Assembly (NCBI GenBank): GCA_963743595.1
Contig: CAVURW010000072.1
Coordinates: 1-47,875 of the forward strand
Direction: 5' to 3'
DNA length: 47,875 bases
DNA from: CAVURW01 sp963743595
Lineage (GTDB): Bacteria > Verrucomicrobiota > Verrucomicrobiia > Methylacidiphilales > UBA1321
In this document: positions 32,510 to 41,062 of the stretch, in pieces
Layout: the number at the start of each line of letters is the position of its first letter
How positions within the stretch are numbered: position 1 is the first letter of the stretch
Program-made: the position numbers and the translations under genes
Notes under the pieces: generated by a model
What the model was told of the DNA's origin: nothing
The model's database searches: none
The model's input: only the letters and a program-made list of their open reading frames with translations

Positions 32510-33358
32510 TTAGAATCTCAGGTAGGCCAGCGCAAAGACCGCTGTAGCCGCTGCAAAGCAGTAGATGCCGAAGTATTTCCACTTGCCGCCTTCCAGCATG
32601 AAGGAGAGGAGCCAGAGCGCGCCCAGGCCAGCGATAAAGCTGCAGACCATTCCAGCTAAGCCCGGTTCCATGAGCCGAATCAATTCCGCCGAGTGCGCCA
32701 CTTCCGGGTGGGCCTTAATCAATCGATAAAATTCCATGGCGACGACGACTGGCGTGAGCACCACGGCCAGCGCGAAGCTGAATTCCTCGATCTGTCGGCG
32801 TTCGATTCCCAAGAGCAAGCCTGTTGAAATCGTGCCGCCGGAACGTGAGAATCCCCGGAACGGCAGGCAGAGACCTTGAACGAGCCCGATGATCCCGGCG
32901 TTTACGAAATCAATGCCGGAAGTCCCCGGTTTACCATCTGCGCGAATGCCGGAATAGAGGATCAACGCACCTGCGGCCAGGAGTGCCGAGGCGATGAGCG
33001 TCAGGTTCGAGAAGAGCGCTTCCACCTCACCGCCATGCAGAAAAATCTTCTCGATGACATACTTGAGGCCGAGCCCGATGATCCCTGTGGCGACCGTGGC
33101 CACGGCAATATTTTGGCAACTCGAAATCATTTGGCTGGAGCTTGAGAAGTAGCGGGTCTTCCACGATTTCCAAAAATAGGCGATCACCGCAAACATGGTG
33201 CCAGTGTGGAGCATCACCAGCAGGAACGTCATTTCCGGGCTGGAAGGATCCAGTCCCATGAGTTTTTCCACGATGATCACGTGGGCAGAGCTGGAGACGG
33301 GCAGCAATTCAGCGGCACCCTGAGTCAAGCCTAGGATCAAGATTTGGAAAAAGTTCAC
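32510..33358 (-). CDS. uppP: Undecaprenyl-diphosphatase UppP/BacA
   Basis: 282 residues from GTG 33358. About eight membrane segments. Motif 1 'GLTQGAAELLPVSSSAHVII' (E-x-x-P-V-S-S-S-A-H) and motif 2 'CLPFRGFSRSGGTISTGLLL' (usual P-G-x-S-R-S-x-x-T; here the Pro-Gly is changed to R-G) are present. The enzyme recycles undecaprenyl diphosphate to the monophosphate carrier for peptidoglycan and other glycans, in the inner membrane, and can give bacitracin resistance. GTG is chosen as the start by homology ('MNFFQILILGLTQG'). Confidence 0.9.
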   Translation of the reverse strand: MNFFQILILGLTQGAAELLPVSSSAHVIIVEKLMGLDPSSPEMTFLLVMLHTGTMFAVIAYFWKSWKTRYFSSSSQMISSCQNIAVATVATGIIGLGLKYVIEKIFLHGGEVEALFSNLTLIASALLAAGALILYSGIRADGKPGTSGIDFVNAGIIGLVQGLCLPFRGFSRSGGTISTGLLLGIERRQIEEFSFALAVVLTPVVVAMEFYRLIKAHPEVAHSAELIRLMEPGLAGMVCSFIAGLGALWLLSFMLEGGKWKYFGIYCFAAATAVFALAYLRF

Positions 33359-33595
33359 CAGCCCGCCCCGTTTAAAGAATAATCGCTCACTCTGGCATCC
33401 TGCATTGGAGTACGGGATGTTCGTCCAGCTTTTTCTAATCCATTTTCTTGGAGTATTAGACCGCTACTCTCCCGCTTCACGATAGCTGATTTGAAGCTCG
33501 CTGCCTTGGACATCAATTTTGAGGCATTTCAAGCAGAAGACTCCCTAATCTCAGATCGAGTGGCAAACTGAATCCACTTGGTTCAATATAGGAAT
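33359..33595. promoter_or_regulatory. Divergent promoter region between uppP and VWA operon
   Basis: 237 bases between divergently oriented genes must hold both promoters. I do not see a strong -35/-10 pair that I would assign. AGGA lies only 2 bases upstream of ATG 33596, closer than usual. Confidence 0.4.
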
Positions 33596-34939
33596 ATGTT
33601 CGCCGTAACCGTGTCTCAAAATCCCTACCTCTCTCCAGGCAGCAATGAGGTTCACGCGGTGATTACTGTGGAGGCGAAGCCCGACCCCATCGCCTCTGTG
33701 CCGAAGCCCACGCCGGATAAGCCGAGCACGCTGGTTTTTGGCATTCTCCTGGATTGCTCCGGCTCCATGGGTGAGGACGATGACCTGCGCATGGAGCAGG
33801 CGCGCCGTGCCGTCCTGGATGTGGTGCGGCTCCTCCAACCGCACAACTATTTCTTCATCGTGGCGGGGCGAAATAATGCCCAGACGATCGTCCAAGTTTG
33901 CGCGGCCACTCCCGAGAACAAAGAACGTGCCGAGCGGCTGGTGAGCCTACTCAAAGCGGGCGATGGCACCTGTATGTCTGCGTGGCTGGTCGAGGCGAAG
34001 TTTCAGTTCGATTATTACCGATTGAAGTTTCGCGATGCCTCCCAGCCGATCTGCCAATTGCTTCTGCTAACCGACGGCAAAAACGATGAGCACGATCATC
34101 TGAATGAAGCAGTGCGGGAGTGTCTGGGCAATTTCCAGGTGCACGCACGCGGCGTCGGCACCGATTGGCAGGTGGCCGAGCTGCGGCAGATGGCGACGCA
34201 ACTGCTCGGCACCGTGGAGATCATCCCGGAAGCGCAGCTCATGACCGACTCCTTTCGTGAGATTCTCACCTCCGCGCAGAGCCAGGTGCTGAGCCAGGTG
34301 CGCATTCGGCTCTGGGTGCCGCAGGGGTCGTCCATCGTCTTTTTGAAGCAGGTCTCGCCCGATATCATGAATTTGGCCGCACTCAGCCAACAGATTCCTG
34401 ATAAGCCAAACACAATCGATTTTGAAACGGGCTCGTGGGCTGAATCGGAGACGCGGGATTACCACCTGCTGGTGCGCGTGCGCTCCGGGGAGATTGGGCA
34501 AAAGATGCTGGCCGCGCGGGTTACGCTGCTGGGAAATCGGGGGCAATTCGAAAAGCTGGGCGAAGCGCAGATCATCGCCTCGTGGACCCAGGAAGCGTTC
34601 CAGACCGGCTTAATCGACCCCACAGTCGCCTACTACACGGGTCAGGGTCAATTGGCCATGGCGATTCAAGAAGGACTCGCTGCGCGCTCTCGCGGTGATG
34701 ACGCCGAGGCGACACGTAAACTGGGCCTCGCTTACAAGCTGGCTGAGGGCACCGAAGGCACCACGCGGCTTCTCCGGAAAGTGGTGGAGGTGGTGGATGA
34801 AGATAAGGGCACGGTGCGTCTCCGCCGGGTAATCGATGAAGCCGATGCCATGGCGCTGGACACGCGCTCCACACGCACACGCCGAATTCATTCGCAAGTT
34901 CAGACGAATCCTTCAGAATCCACAGGTGCCACGCCATGA
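33596..34939 (+). CDS. von Willebrand factor type A domain protein
   Basis: 447 residues from ATG 33596 (TTG 33578 is an in-frame alternative). A short N-terminal segment leads to the VWA domain (about 35-225): 'LVFGILLDCSGSMGEDDDLR' contains the MIDAS D-x-S-x-S, then 'VVRLLQPHNYFFIVAGRNNA', 'CQLLLLTDGKNDEHDHLNEA' (the T-D-G part of MIDAS). A beta domain (about 240-330: 'SQVRIRLWVPQGSSIVFLKQ') follows, then a helical tail. It overlaps the FHA gene by 4 bases (ATGA), so they are coupled. VWA with FHA often mark a phosphothreonine-linked signalling module; function here is inferred. Confidence 0.85.
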   Translation: MFAVTVSQNPYLSPGSNEVHAVITVEAKPDPIASVPKPTPDKPSTLVFGILLDCSGSMGEDDDLRMEQARRAVLDVVRLLQPHNYFFIVAGRNNAQTIVQVCAATPENKERAERLVSLLKAGDGTCMSAWLVEAKFQFDYYRLKFRDASQPICQLLLLTDGKNDEHDHLNEAVRECLGNFQVHARGVGTDWQVAELRQMATQLLGTVEIIPEAQLMTDSFREILTSAQSQVLSQVRIRLWVPQGSSIVFLKQVSPDIMNLAALSQQIPDKPNTIDFETGSWAESETRDYHLLVRVRSGEIGQKMLAARVTLLGNRGQFEKLGEAQIIASWTQEAFQTGLIDPTVAYYTGQGQLAMAIQEGLAARSRGDDAEATRKLGLAYKLAEGTEGTTRLLRKVVEVVDEDKGTVRLRRVIDEADAMALDTRSTRTRRIHSQVQTNPSESTGATP

Positions 34940-35859
34940 AAAAATGCAGTTCCGGACACGACACAGTATCCCATGATTTTTGCGACGTTTGCGGTGTTGA
35001 ATTGACCACAAACCCGAACCTGGGAATGAACCCAGACCGCACGCCACGATCCAACGGCGGCTCCTCCAAAAGTTCCGCCCCTGCCGGAAAAGGATGCCCG
35101 ATTTGCGGCGAACCACGAGTCGCGGCGTTTTGTGAGCTGTGCGGCTTTGACTTCTCCAACAACCGCGCGCCTGTGGAGGCAAACGATATATTGTCCAGCT
35201 CAGAACCGCAGATCAGCATCGCCGCGCCTTCCCCAGCACCTGCGCCGTTTTCTGCAGCTTCAAATGCTGCGCCCACCATAAATGTCCCGCCCGCCATCAC
35301 TGTAACCACCGCCACCGTTACAGCAACACCAGCTCCAATCACCGCCGCTGCGCCTGCAGCCTTCACCCCCACACGGGCCGTACATCAGAACGCTCCTGTG
35401 GACAACCCGGCTCTCGCCACACCGGCTCCTGCTTCTGCTCCCTCAGTCACCCCTGCAACCGCAGACGCCGCCGTGCCCGCTCCAGCAGAAGCGGTCCCTG
35501 CCCCGGTCGCGCCTCCCGCCATCGCCTGGTCTTTGGCTCTCACGCCGACTGCGGCGAATCCCACCGGCCAACCCCGGCTCATCCCTTTTTTCGTCACGGA
35601 AATGATCGTCGGGCGCTCCAGTAAAAAGCGCGGCACTACACCGGATATCGATCTCCAACCAGACGATGCCGTTTCGCATCGACACGCGCTTATTAAAAAA
35701 ACGGTTGAGGGCAACCTCGAAATTACTGACCTTGCCTCCGCTAACGGCACTCACGTGAATAATACCGAGCTGAAGCCCAATGAACCCCGCGTTCTGCTAG
35801 CTGGGGATCAGATCCACCTGGGAGAGAAATGGTCGCTAATCGTCAAATCACAGTCTTAA
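34936..35859 (+). CDS. Zinc-ribbon and FHA-domain protein
   Basis: 307 residues from ATG 34936. Two short Cys modules: 'KKCSSGHDTVSHDFCDVCGV' and 'GCPICGEPRVAAFCELCGFD'. Then 115 residues of Ala/Pro-rich linker. A C-terminal FHA domain (about 210-305): 'FVTEMIVGRSSKKRGTTPDI', 'DLQPDDAVSHRHALIKKTVE', 'GNLEITDLASANGTHVNNTE', with conserved G-R-S, S-R/H-x-H and N-G-T. FHA domains bind phosphothreonine peptides. The start overlaps VWA and the end overlaps the membrane-protein gene by 31 bases. Confidence 0.85.
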   Translation: MKKCSSGHDTVSHDFCDVCGVELTTNPNLGMNPDRTPRSNGGSSKSSAPAGKGCPICGEPRVAAFCELCGFDFSNNRAPVEANDILSSSEPQISIAAPSPAPAPFSAASNAAPTINVPPAITVTTATVTATPAPITAAAPAAFTPTRAVHQNAPVDNPALATPAPASAPSVTPATADAAVPAPAEAVPAPVAPPAIAWSLALTPTAANPTGQPRLIPFFVTEMIVGRSSKKRGTTPDIDLQPDDAVSHRHALIKKTVEGNLEITDLASANGTHVNNTELKPNEPRVLLAGDQIHLGEKWSLIVKSQS

Positions 35860-37091
35860 TTGCGAACAAAAAACAAGCGCCGCCGCACCGCCAGTTAATG
35901 GCGTTCTGCCTAGCGTTCACCCTGGTCTCGATATTGATTTTGATCTCTGTTAGCCAGGGGGATCATCTCCTTCACCGGCAATTCTCGATTCTCAATAAGG
36001 ATCTCAAACAAGCCACAATCGCGGGTGATATTCCGGTGCAACTCGATAACCGTGTTAGCGCCGAGATCGATTTATTAACGGCCGAACAGCTCAATGTCTT
36101 CAGCATCCAACACGGGAACGTGACAACTATTCAGATTCGTGACTCGACGGCTAATAAACCGGAGCAAATCTACCTGGATCTCATTTCTAAGGATCGCGCG
36201 AACTTGGCACCGGACTTAGCCGTAACGCGGGATTGGGATCAAACGACTTTTGAACGAACCTTAAACGAGCTGTTCGATTTGGAATCGACTGCCACACGAA
36301 TCCGCGCAGACCCGGTTTTGAACCAAGTTGAGCTGAGCAGGAACGTCCAGGAACTGCTGGATGCCGAGAATTCGCCCCATGACTTGACCTTGGATGAAGC
36401 GAACACCATGAAATACCGCCTCGATTCGTTCAATGACCTGGTGGGGCGAGTGAATTTCCAAATCTGGCAGGCACTTTACCTCTCGATTTTCCTCGGCGTA
36501 CTTCTGATCGTCGGGATCTATTACCACTTCGTCTTAACCCGCCGCCGCCTCAATTTTGGACTCGTTGTAGCACTGTTCCTTCACGCCTTCCTGGTGCTGA
36601 ATATCTTGGATCTCGCCATCGCGACACCGAATCTGACGAGTGTGGGCCATGACATGATCGGTCGCACAATGGCACATTCGGATGAACTCCAACGCGTCGC
36701 ACGAATGCAGGTCCTTCTGCGCAGGTGGATGTTTCATGAATCGATCTCGGCTCAATCGATGGACTGGGACAACCTAGTCTCTTCCCTTTATCATTTGCCG
36801 AAAGACGCCAGTTTCGATGCGTTCGCAAAGGAGGTAGAGACTTGGCACGATAATCACGTTGCGCTGCCCGATCTCTCAACACAGGCGCGGTGGGAAACAG
36901 AGAGTGTGACCTACGGTGACGAGCTGATCAAAAACGCGGATGCGCCGGGGTCCCTAGCGGACGCGCTTCGCGAGCAAGTCCTGCCCTACTACAGCTCCAT
37001 GATGCTACCGATCATCGCTACGCTTGGCTTGGCGCAAATCGGCTGCGTGTGGCTCGGGCTCCGGCCACGTATCCGGGAATATTTGAAGTGA
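35829..37091 (+). CDS. Membrane protein of VWA-FHA operon
   Basis: 420 residues from ATG 35829, which overlaps the FHA gene by 31 bases (ATG 35898 at 'MAFCLAFTLV' is an alternative start). Membrane segments: 'LMAFCLAFTLVSILILISVS' (about 25-44), 'LYLSIFLGVLLIVGIYYHFV' (about 215-235), 'FGLVVALFLHAFLVLNILDL' (about 243-265) and a last one 'MLPIIATLGLAQIGCVWLG' near the C-terminus. Between the first and second lies a helical extracytoplasmic-like region of about 170 residues. No named family. The coupling with the VWA and FHA genes suggests it is their membrane partner. Confidence 0.7.
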   Translation: MVANRQITVLIANKKQAPPHRQLMAFCLAFTLVSILILISVSQGDHLLHRQFSILNKDLKQATIAGDIPVQLDNRVSAEIDLLTAEQLNVFSIQHGNVTTIQIRDSTANKPEQIYLDLISKDRANLAPDLAVTRDWDQTTFERTLNELFDLESTATRIRADPVLNQVELSRNVQELLDAENSPHDLTLDEANTMKYRLDSFNDLVGRVNFQIWQALYLSIFLGVLLIVGIYYHFVLTRRRLNFGLVVALFLHAFLVLNILDLAIATPNLTSVGHDMIGRTMAHSDELQRVARMQVLLRRWMFHESISAQSMDWDNLVSSLYHLPKDASFDAFAKEVETWHDNHVALPDLSTQARWETESVTYGDELIKNADAPGSLADALREQVLPYYSSMMLPIIATLGLAQIGCVWLGLRPRIREYLK

Positions 37092-37665
37092 CCGCGTGTA
37101 CGGAAGAGTTACGTCAAATCGTTTGATCGTAAACCTCCATCGAGCGCCATGGCGACCTGAGAATTTTCTCGTCGCATGGGGCTGTCTTCCTTTACCCAGC
37201 TCGGATTCAATGTCTTTGGCCCCGAATAGGGCCGTAATAATTAAGCCCAGCAACTGTAATTTATTTTTTCGGGGTTAGTTTGGAGTGTTTGGAGATATCG
37301 GCCCCGATGTAGATGACGGGCAATGGTGTGGTAGTGGTGAGTAAGGTGAGCATGATTTTGACTTATCCTTCTAATTCGAACTCGTGGACTTTCGGCTTGG
37401 CGGGCCAGAGGTCGCGGGTTCAGGCAACTGTTCAAGTTAAAAACCAACGTATCAGAGGATTCCCAGGCTTGCGTCGCTTCGCTCCTGAGCCTGGGCTTAA
37501 CATGAGGCCGGCCCTTCGGGCCTTGAGACAAGCAGGCATCGTGAAGTAGAAAGGCGCCAAGGCTACTGGGTCCGACGTCACGCTGGCCTTCGGTCTAAAG
37601 CCAAAAGAGACACCAGCACCCGAGACAACTGCGACAATTAAACTGGATTCTCGCTCTAATTGCCG
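37092..37665. other. Intergenic region between convergent genes
   Basis: About 575 bases with no gene I can support. It includes a REP-like hairpin element (37462-37522). A short frame at 37096-37278 lacks coding signs. Confidence 0.55.
37462..37522. repeat. REP-like double hairpin
   Basis: CCCAGGCT (37462-37469) pairs with AGCCTGGG (37488-37495) around an 18-base loop, followed by GGCCCTTCGGGCC (37510-37522), a perfect 5-bp stem with a 3-base loop. I recall similar CCCAGGCT/GGCC hairpins spread through many Verrucomicrobia and Planctomycetes genomes. It lies between convergent genes and could act as a bidirectional terminator or a REP/RAYT-type repeat. Confidence 0.55.
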
Positions 37666-39171
37666 TTAATAAGTCGTGGGATCGGGATCGACGTCCGTTC
37701 GAAACGGCGACGCGGGGAGCCCCGCGCCGTTGTAGAGATTACCGGTCGTGATCTGGATGAATTGATAATGCACAGCGGTCGGTTGTGCCACTGCGGCACT
37801 GCTCACCACCACCGTATCGCCATCGATTGTAGCGTCTGCCGGAACGAACTTCTTGTCGGCACCCGCGATCATGAATCCCGTGAGCGCACCGCCTTTGGCG
37901 TTTAACCCACCTGCATGCGTGAAGTGAATCACCACTTTGCTGCCCTGCACCGCAAACGAGTCGTAAATCGCCCCGGAATACTCGTCTTTGCTGCCGTAGG
38001 CGAGAGCCTCAGCTGCCAGAGCCAGCCGCTCACCTACAGGCCGCTTGTGAGGCGGGTGAATGTCGGCAGGGTCTCCGATGTCTGAGGTAACCACCATCGC
38101 CGTATTGGGAGAGCTGTGTAGAGTGAGTAATTGGGCCTCCCGGATCATCGGGTCATTCGAGCGAAAAGAGGCCAGTTGAACGAAGAGGAAAGGGAAATTG
38201 CCCATCCCCCAGCGATCCCGCCAATCTTTGATCATGCCCGGAAAGAGCGAGCGATAACCAAGACCGTTACCGCCGTTCGACTCACCCTGATACCAGATGA
38301 CTCCGTGAATCGGGAACGGGATCAGTGGCACGACCATCGCGTTGAAATGCCGGGAGAGATAGCCCTGGGCGGGATCGCGCACGCTTGGTTTGGGTGGGGC
38401 GGGCTTACCGTTCTTCTGCGCATCGGCCACGTCCTGTTGATACTTCTGTTCTGCCGCTTGCTGCTTCGCGGGGAAATCAGCGACTGCCTTCTCAAATTTC
38501 TGCTCAGAAGCGACTCCTGCCGGGAGACTCTTCAGCATCTCCTCACTCGTCCACGCCTCCACCGGAGTTCCGCCCACGGAAGTAAACAGCATGCCGACGG
38601 GAAGTTTCAGCTTTTGATGGAGCGTCGAGCCGAAGAAATAGCCGACCGCGCTAAACTGCGCCGCCGTTTTCGGAGAGCAAACAAGCCATGATCCTTTAGC
38701 ATCGGTCACAGGCGTCTTCGATGAAGCGTGAGGAACGATGTACATGCGGAATTGCGGGAAATTCGCGTTAGCCACTTCCTGCTCCCAATTATCGAGCGGC
38801 TGTTGTGGCGGACGGGGCCCCAGCTGACGCTCCATGTTCGATTGACCGCTGCAAATCCACACCTCGCCGACAAGAATATTGGAGGCAGTCACGGTATTAT
38901 TGCCTTTGATCGTGAGGGTAAATGGGCCGCCAGCCGGCATGGCGGGCAGATTCACGCGCCACGTTCCCTCCTTCACGGTGGTCGAAGCAGTCTGGCCATT
39001 GAATTCCACGCTGACCGATTCCCCGGCATCGCCCGTACCCCAGACCGGGATCGGCACGTTCTGTTGAAACACGGCGTTATCCGTGAAGAGAGAGTTCGGC
39101 TGGACAGCAATAGTGCAAGCAATTGAGCCGATGAATAGGCTGGCAACGAGGATCGGGAGGCGGGAGTGCAT
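37666..39171 (-). CDS. Sialate O-acetylesterase (SGNH hydrolase)
   Basis: 501 residues from ATG 39171. Signal peptide 'LPILVASLFIGSIACTIA' (about 5-22). Then a beta domain ('NSLFTDNAVFQQNVPIPVWG') and the SGNH catalytic domain: 'LVGEVWICSGQSNMERQLGP' (catalytic Ser in G-Q-S-N-M), 'IHGVIWYQGESNGGNGLGYR' (W-Y-Q-G-E-S-N), 'VVTSDIGDPADIHPPHKRPV' (D-x-x-D-I-H-P). These enzymes remove O-acetyl groups from sialic acids or related sugars and act outside the cytoplasm. A Lys/Pro/Gln-rich insertion at about 225-265 is larger than usual. The only nearby gene of a sugar-degradation type. Confidence 0.92.
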   Translation of the reverse strand: MHSRLPILVASLFIGSIACTIAVQPNSLFTDNAVFQQNVPIPVWGTGDAGESVSVEFNGQTASTTVKEGTWRVNLPAMPAGGPFTLTIKGNNTVTASNILVGEVWICSGQSNMERQLGPRPPQQPLDNWEQEVANANFPQFRMYIVPHASSKTPVTDAKGSWLVCSPKTAAQFSAVGYFFGSTLHQKLKLPVGMLFTSVGGTPVEAWTSEEMLKSLPAGVASEQKFEKAVADFPAKQQAAEQKYQQDVADAQKNGKPAPPKPSVRDPAQGYLSRHFNAMVVPLIPFPIHGVIWYQGESNGGNGLGYRSLFPGMIKDWRDRWGMGNFPFLFVQLASFRSNDPMIREAQLLTLHSSPNTAMVVTSDIGDPADIHPPHKRPVGERLALAAEALAYGSKDEYSGAIYDSFAVQGSKVVIHFTHAGGLNAKGGALTGFMIAGADKKFVPADATIDGDTVVVSSAAVAQPTAVHYQFIQITTGNLYNGAGLPASPFRTDVDPDPTTY

Positions 39172-39234
39172 GGAGGTGATTAACCCCCTAAATGAGCAAA
39201 AGTTTCAGCACCTTCTCGAAATCCTGAAGATAGA

Positions 39235-40245
39235 CTACGTTTTCAACGCCTGAACGAGCAGCTCCACGCGCCGATTCGACTCCTGCTGCTCTTTTGAGCC
39301 CTTGGGGTCGACCACATAATCGGCACCACCGTGGCCTTTTGCGTGAAAATTATAACTGCCCTGCGGCACGTTTTGTTGGAGCCAATCGACTACCGCTTGG
39401 GCTCGGGCTTGCGACAATTTTTGGTTGTAATCGGATTGGCCGAAGCTGTCGGTGTACCCATCCACATAAACGCTGGCTTGTGGATATTTCGTGATGAAAT
39501 CGGCGGCTTCTTTGAGCAGGTTGTTCGCTTCCGGTCGCAAGATAGATCGATCGAAGTCAAACAACACGTCTGCAGGCAAACGAATCAAGGCGGGCTGAGG
39601 CAGGTTCGTCACTTCCGGCTTGGTAAAATTTTTCTTGATGTCCAGGAAACCGGGGACGGTACCGTTGCTTTCTCCGCCCGCATGTGATCCGGCCGTATCG
39701 CCCGCCTGAGCGGGGCCAATGTTCTGCTTCACAATGTTCTGAGCGAGTTCCAAGGTGTTCGATTGTGCGCGCAAGGGCGTCTCTTGGAAGGGCGAGGTCT
39801 GCACAGAGATGGGTGAGTTCGGATCATTGCCGAATGGGACTCCGGGCATCGGCATGTCGTTGATCGCCTTTTGCGGATCAGGAAGCTGGGGTGCCACCAC
39901 GTCAGAAACCGGTTGCTGCCGGACTTTATCGGTAAAATGCGAGTCCAAATCCAATTTATTTTGGCTGGGTGTCCCCGTTCCGGAAGGGGGCAGATCCATT
40001 GGATCAATGGTCGTCGGTTTGGTCGCCTCTGGGGCCAGGTGCACATCGTGATAAACAAAAAGTTCTTGCGGCTTCTCGCCCTCCTTTAGCACGGCCATAT
40101 GGGGAATTTGAATCCAGCCAAACGAGACCGCCGCCATCAGGTGAAACATCATGGCCAAAACAAACGCGCCCACCACCCAACGCTCACTAGAATTATCCCG
40201 CGCAATCGGGTTATACCGGCTCACCCGTTTTCTCCGTGTTCTCAT
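39235..40245 (-). CDS. OmpA/MotB-domain cell envelope protein
   Basis: 336 residues from ATG 40245 (GTG 40263 is possible). Basic N-terminus 'RTRRKRVSRYNP' then one membrane segment 'WVVGAFVLAMMFHLMAAVSF' (about 22-41). A low-complexity linker (about 60-200) is followed by the OmpA peptidoglycan-binding domain: 'DVLFDFDRSILRPEANNLLK', 'YVDGYTDSFGQSDYNQKLSQ', 'ARAQAVVDWLQQNVPQGSYN', 'HGGADYVVDPKGSKEQQESN' then R-R-V-E. N-terminal single anchor plus OmpA end suits an inner-membrane protein that grips the wall, as in TonB/TolA-like or MotB-like scaffolds. No partner gene confirms which. Confidence 0.85.
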   Translation of the reverse strand: MRTRRKRVSRYNPIARDNSSERWVVGAFVLAMMFHLMAAVSFGWIQIPHMAVLKEGEKPQELFVYHDVHLAPEATKPTTIDPMDLPPSGTGTPSQNKLDLDSHFTDKVRQQPVSDVVAPQLPDPQKAINDMPMPGVPFGNDPNSPISVQTSPFQETPLRAQSNTLELAQNIVKQNIGPAQAGDTAGSHAGGESNGTVPGFLDIKKNFTKPEVTNLPQPALIRLPADVLFDFDRSILRPEANNLLKEAADFITKYPQASVYVDGYTDSFGQSDYNQKLSQARAQAVVDWLQQNVPQGSYNFHAKGHGGADYVVDPKGSKEQQESNRRVELLVQALKT

Positions 40246-40308
40246 CCCCGCACAATAACACACTCTGCAAGACGTACAAAGCCTTGGTTTTACGTTGATT
40301 AGCCAGCC

Positions 40309-41010
40309 TTATAGATTCGTCGCACCGAGCTGCCCATCGCGTTTCGGCTCGATCCACTTGCTTTTCGGAATCAATTTTCGTCGATACAGATAATCGCTTA
40401 ACTCTGCCGTGATCTCACGCGCCGTGCGATTCATGTCCTCCGTTACGCCGTGAAAGAGATTCCCGCCACTCCCGACAACGGCCTGGATCGCCACACTGAG
40501 CGGATCAGTCGCATACGAGGTGATGGCACCCGGCTCAGCATTGCTGCCGCCGGTCGTTTTAAACTCCAGGATGCGCCGCCCAGGCTCGCCCTCTGTTAAA
40601 TCCACCACACGCACGGAGCACTCCATTTTTGTCGCGCCGAGCCCAAACCCGACTGCACCACGGAGCAGGCGACTGCCCTGTTCCACGCGCGTAAATTCCC
40701 CACGAATCACCCAGCTCGGACGAGGGCCACTGACACCTTGCGGCGGCGATGGAAAGCAGACCACCAAACGATCCGAAATATCTTTTGAGATGGCCCGCTG
40801 CATGCCGGCCTTCAGTGTGTCGTCAAAGTCTTTCAGGTCCTGTCCCGCTCGATCTGCGTGGATTCCCGACTTACGAATAGTGAACGGATCGACGTAGATC
40901 TGATTGGGTAAGTAGGCCACCGAATGCTCAGCACCGAGCCGCACCGTAACGCTCGCGCAACCGATCATGAGCCAAGCAGTCCCGAGCAACAGTCCCAATC
41001 GCCTAGCCAT
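40309..41010 (-). CDS. DUF4410 family lipoprotein
   Basis: 233 residues from ATG 41010. N-terminal lipoprotein signal 'LGLLLGTAWLMIGCAS' with the lipobox M-I-G-C at about 18. The domain 'QIYVDPFTIRKSGIHADRAG', 'SWVIRGEFTRVEQGSRLLRG', 'AVGFGLGATKMECSVRVVDL' is the DUF4410 pattern (G-x-F-x-x-V-x-x-G-x-x-x-x-R, G-x-G-x-x-x). DUF4410 lipoproteins are widespread, envelope-located and of unknown role. Same strand as the OmpA-type gene, 63 bases upstream of it, so co-transcription is possible. Confidence 0.82.
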   Translation of the reverse strand: MARRLGLLLGTAWLMIGCASVTVRLGAEHSVAYLPNQIYVDPFTIRKSGIHADRAGQDLKDFDDTLKAGMQRAISKDISDRLVVCFPSPPQGVSGPRPSWVIRGEFTRVEQGSRLLRGAVGFGLGATKMECSVRVVDLTEGEPGRRILEFKTTGGSNAEPGAITSYATDPLSVAIQAVVGSGGNLFHGVTEDMNRTAREITAELSDYLYRRKLIPKSKWIEPKRDGQLGATNL

Positions 41011-41062
41011 GCGGTAGATTGCGCTGCTTTGTCAGCTAGCGTCAATCTTTTAGGAGACAGGT

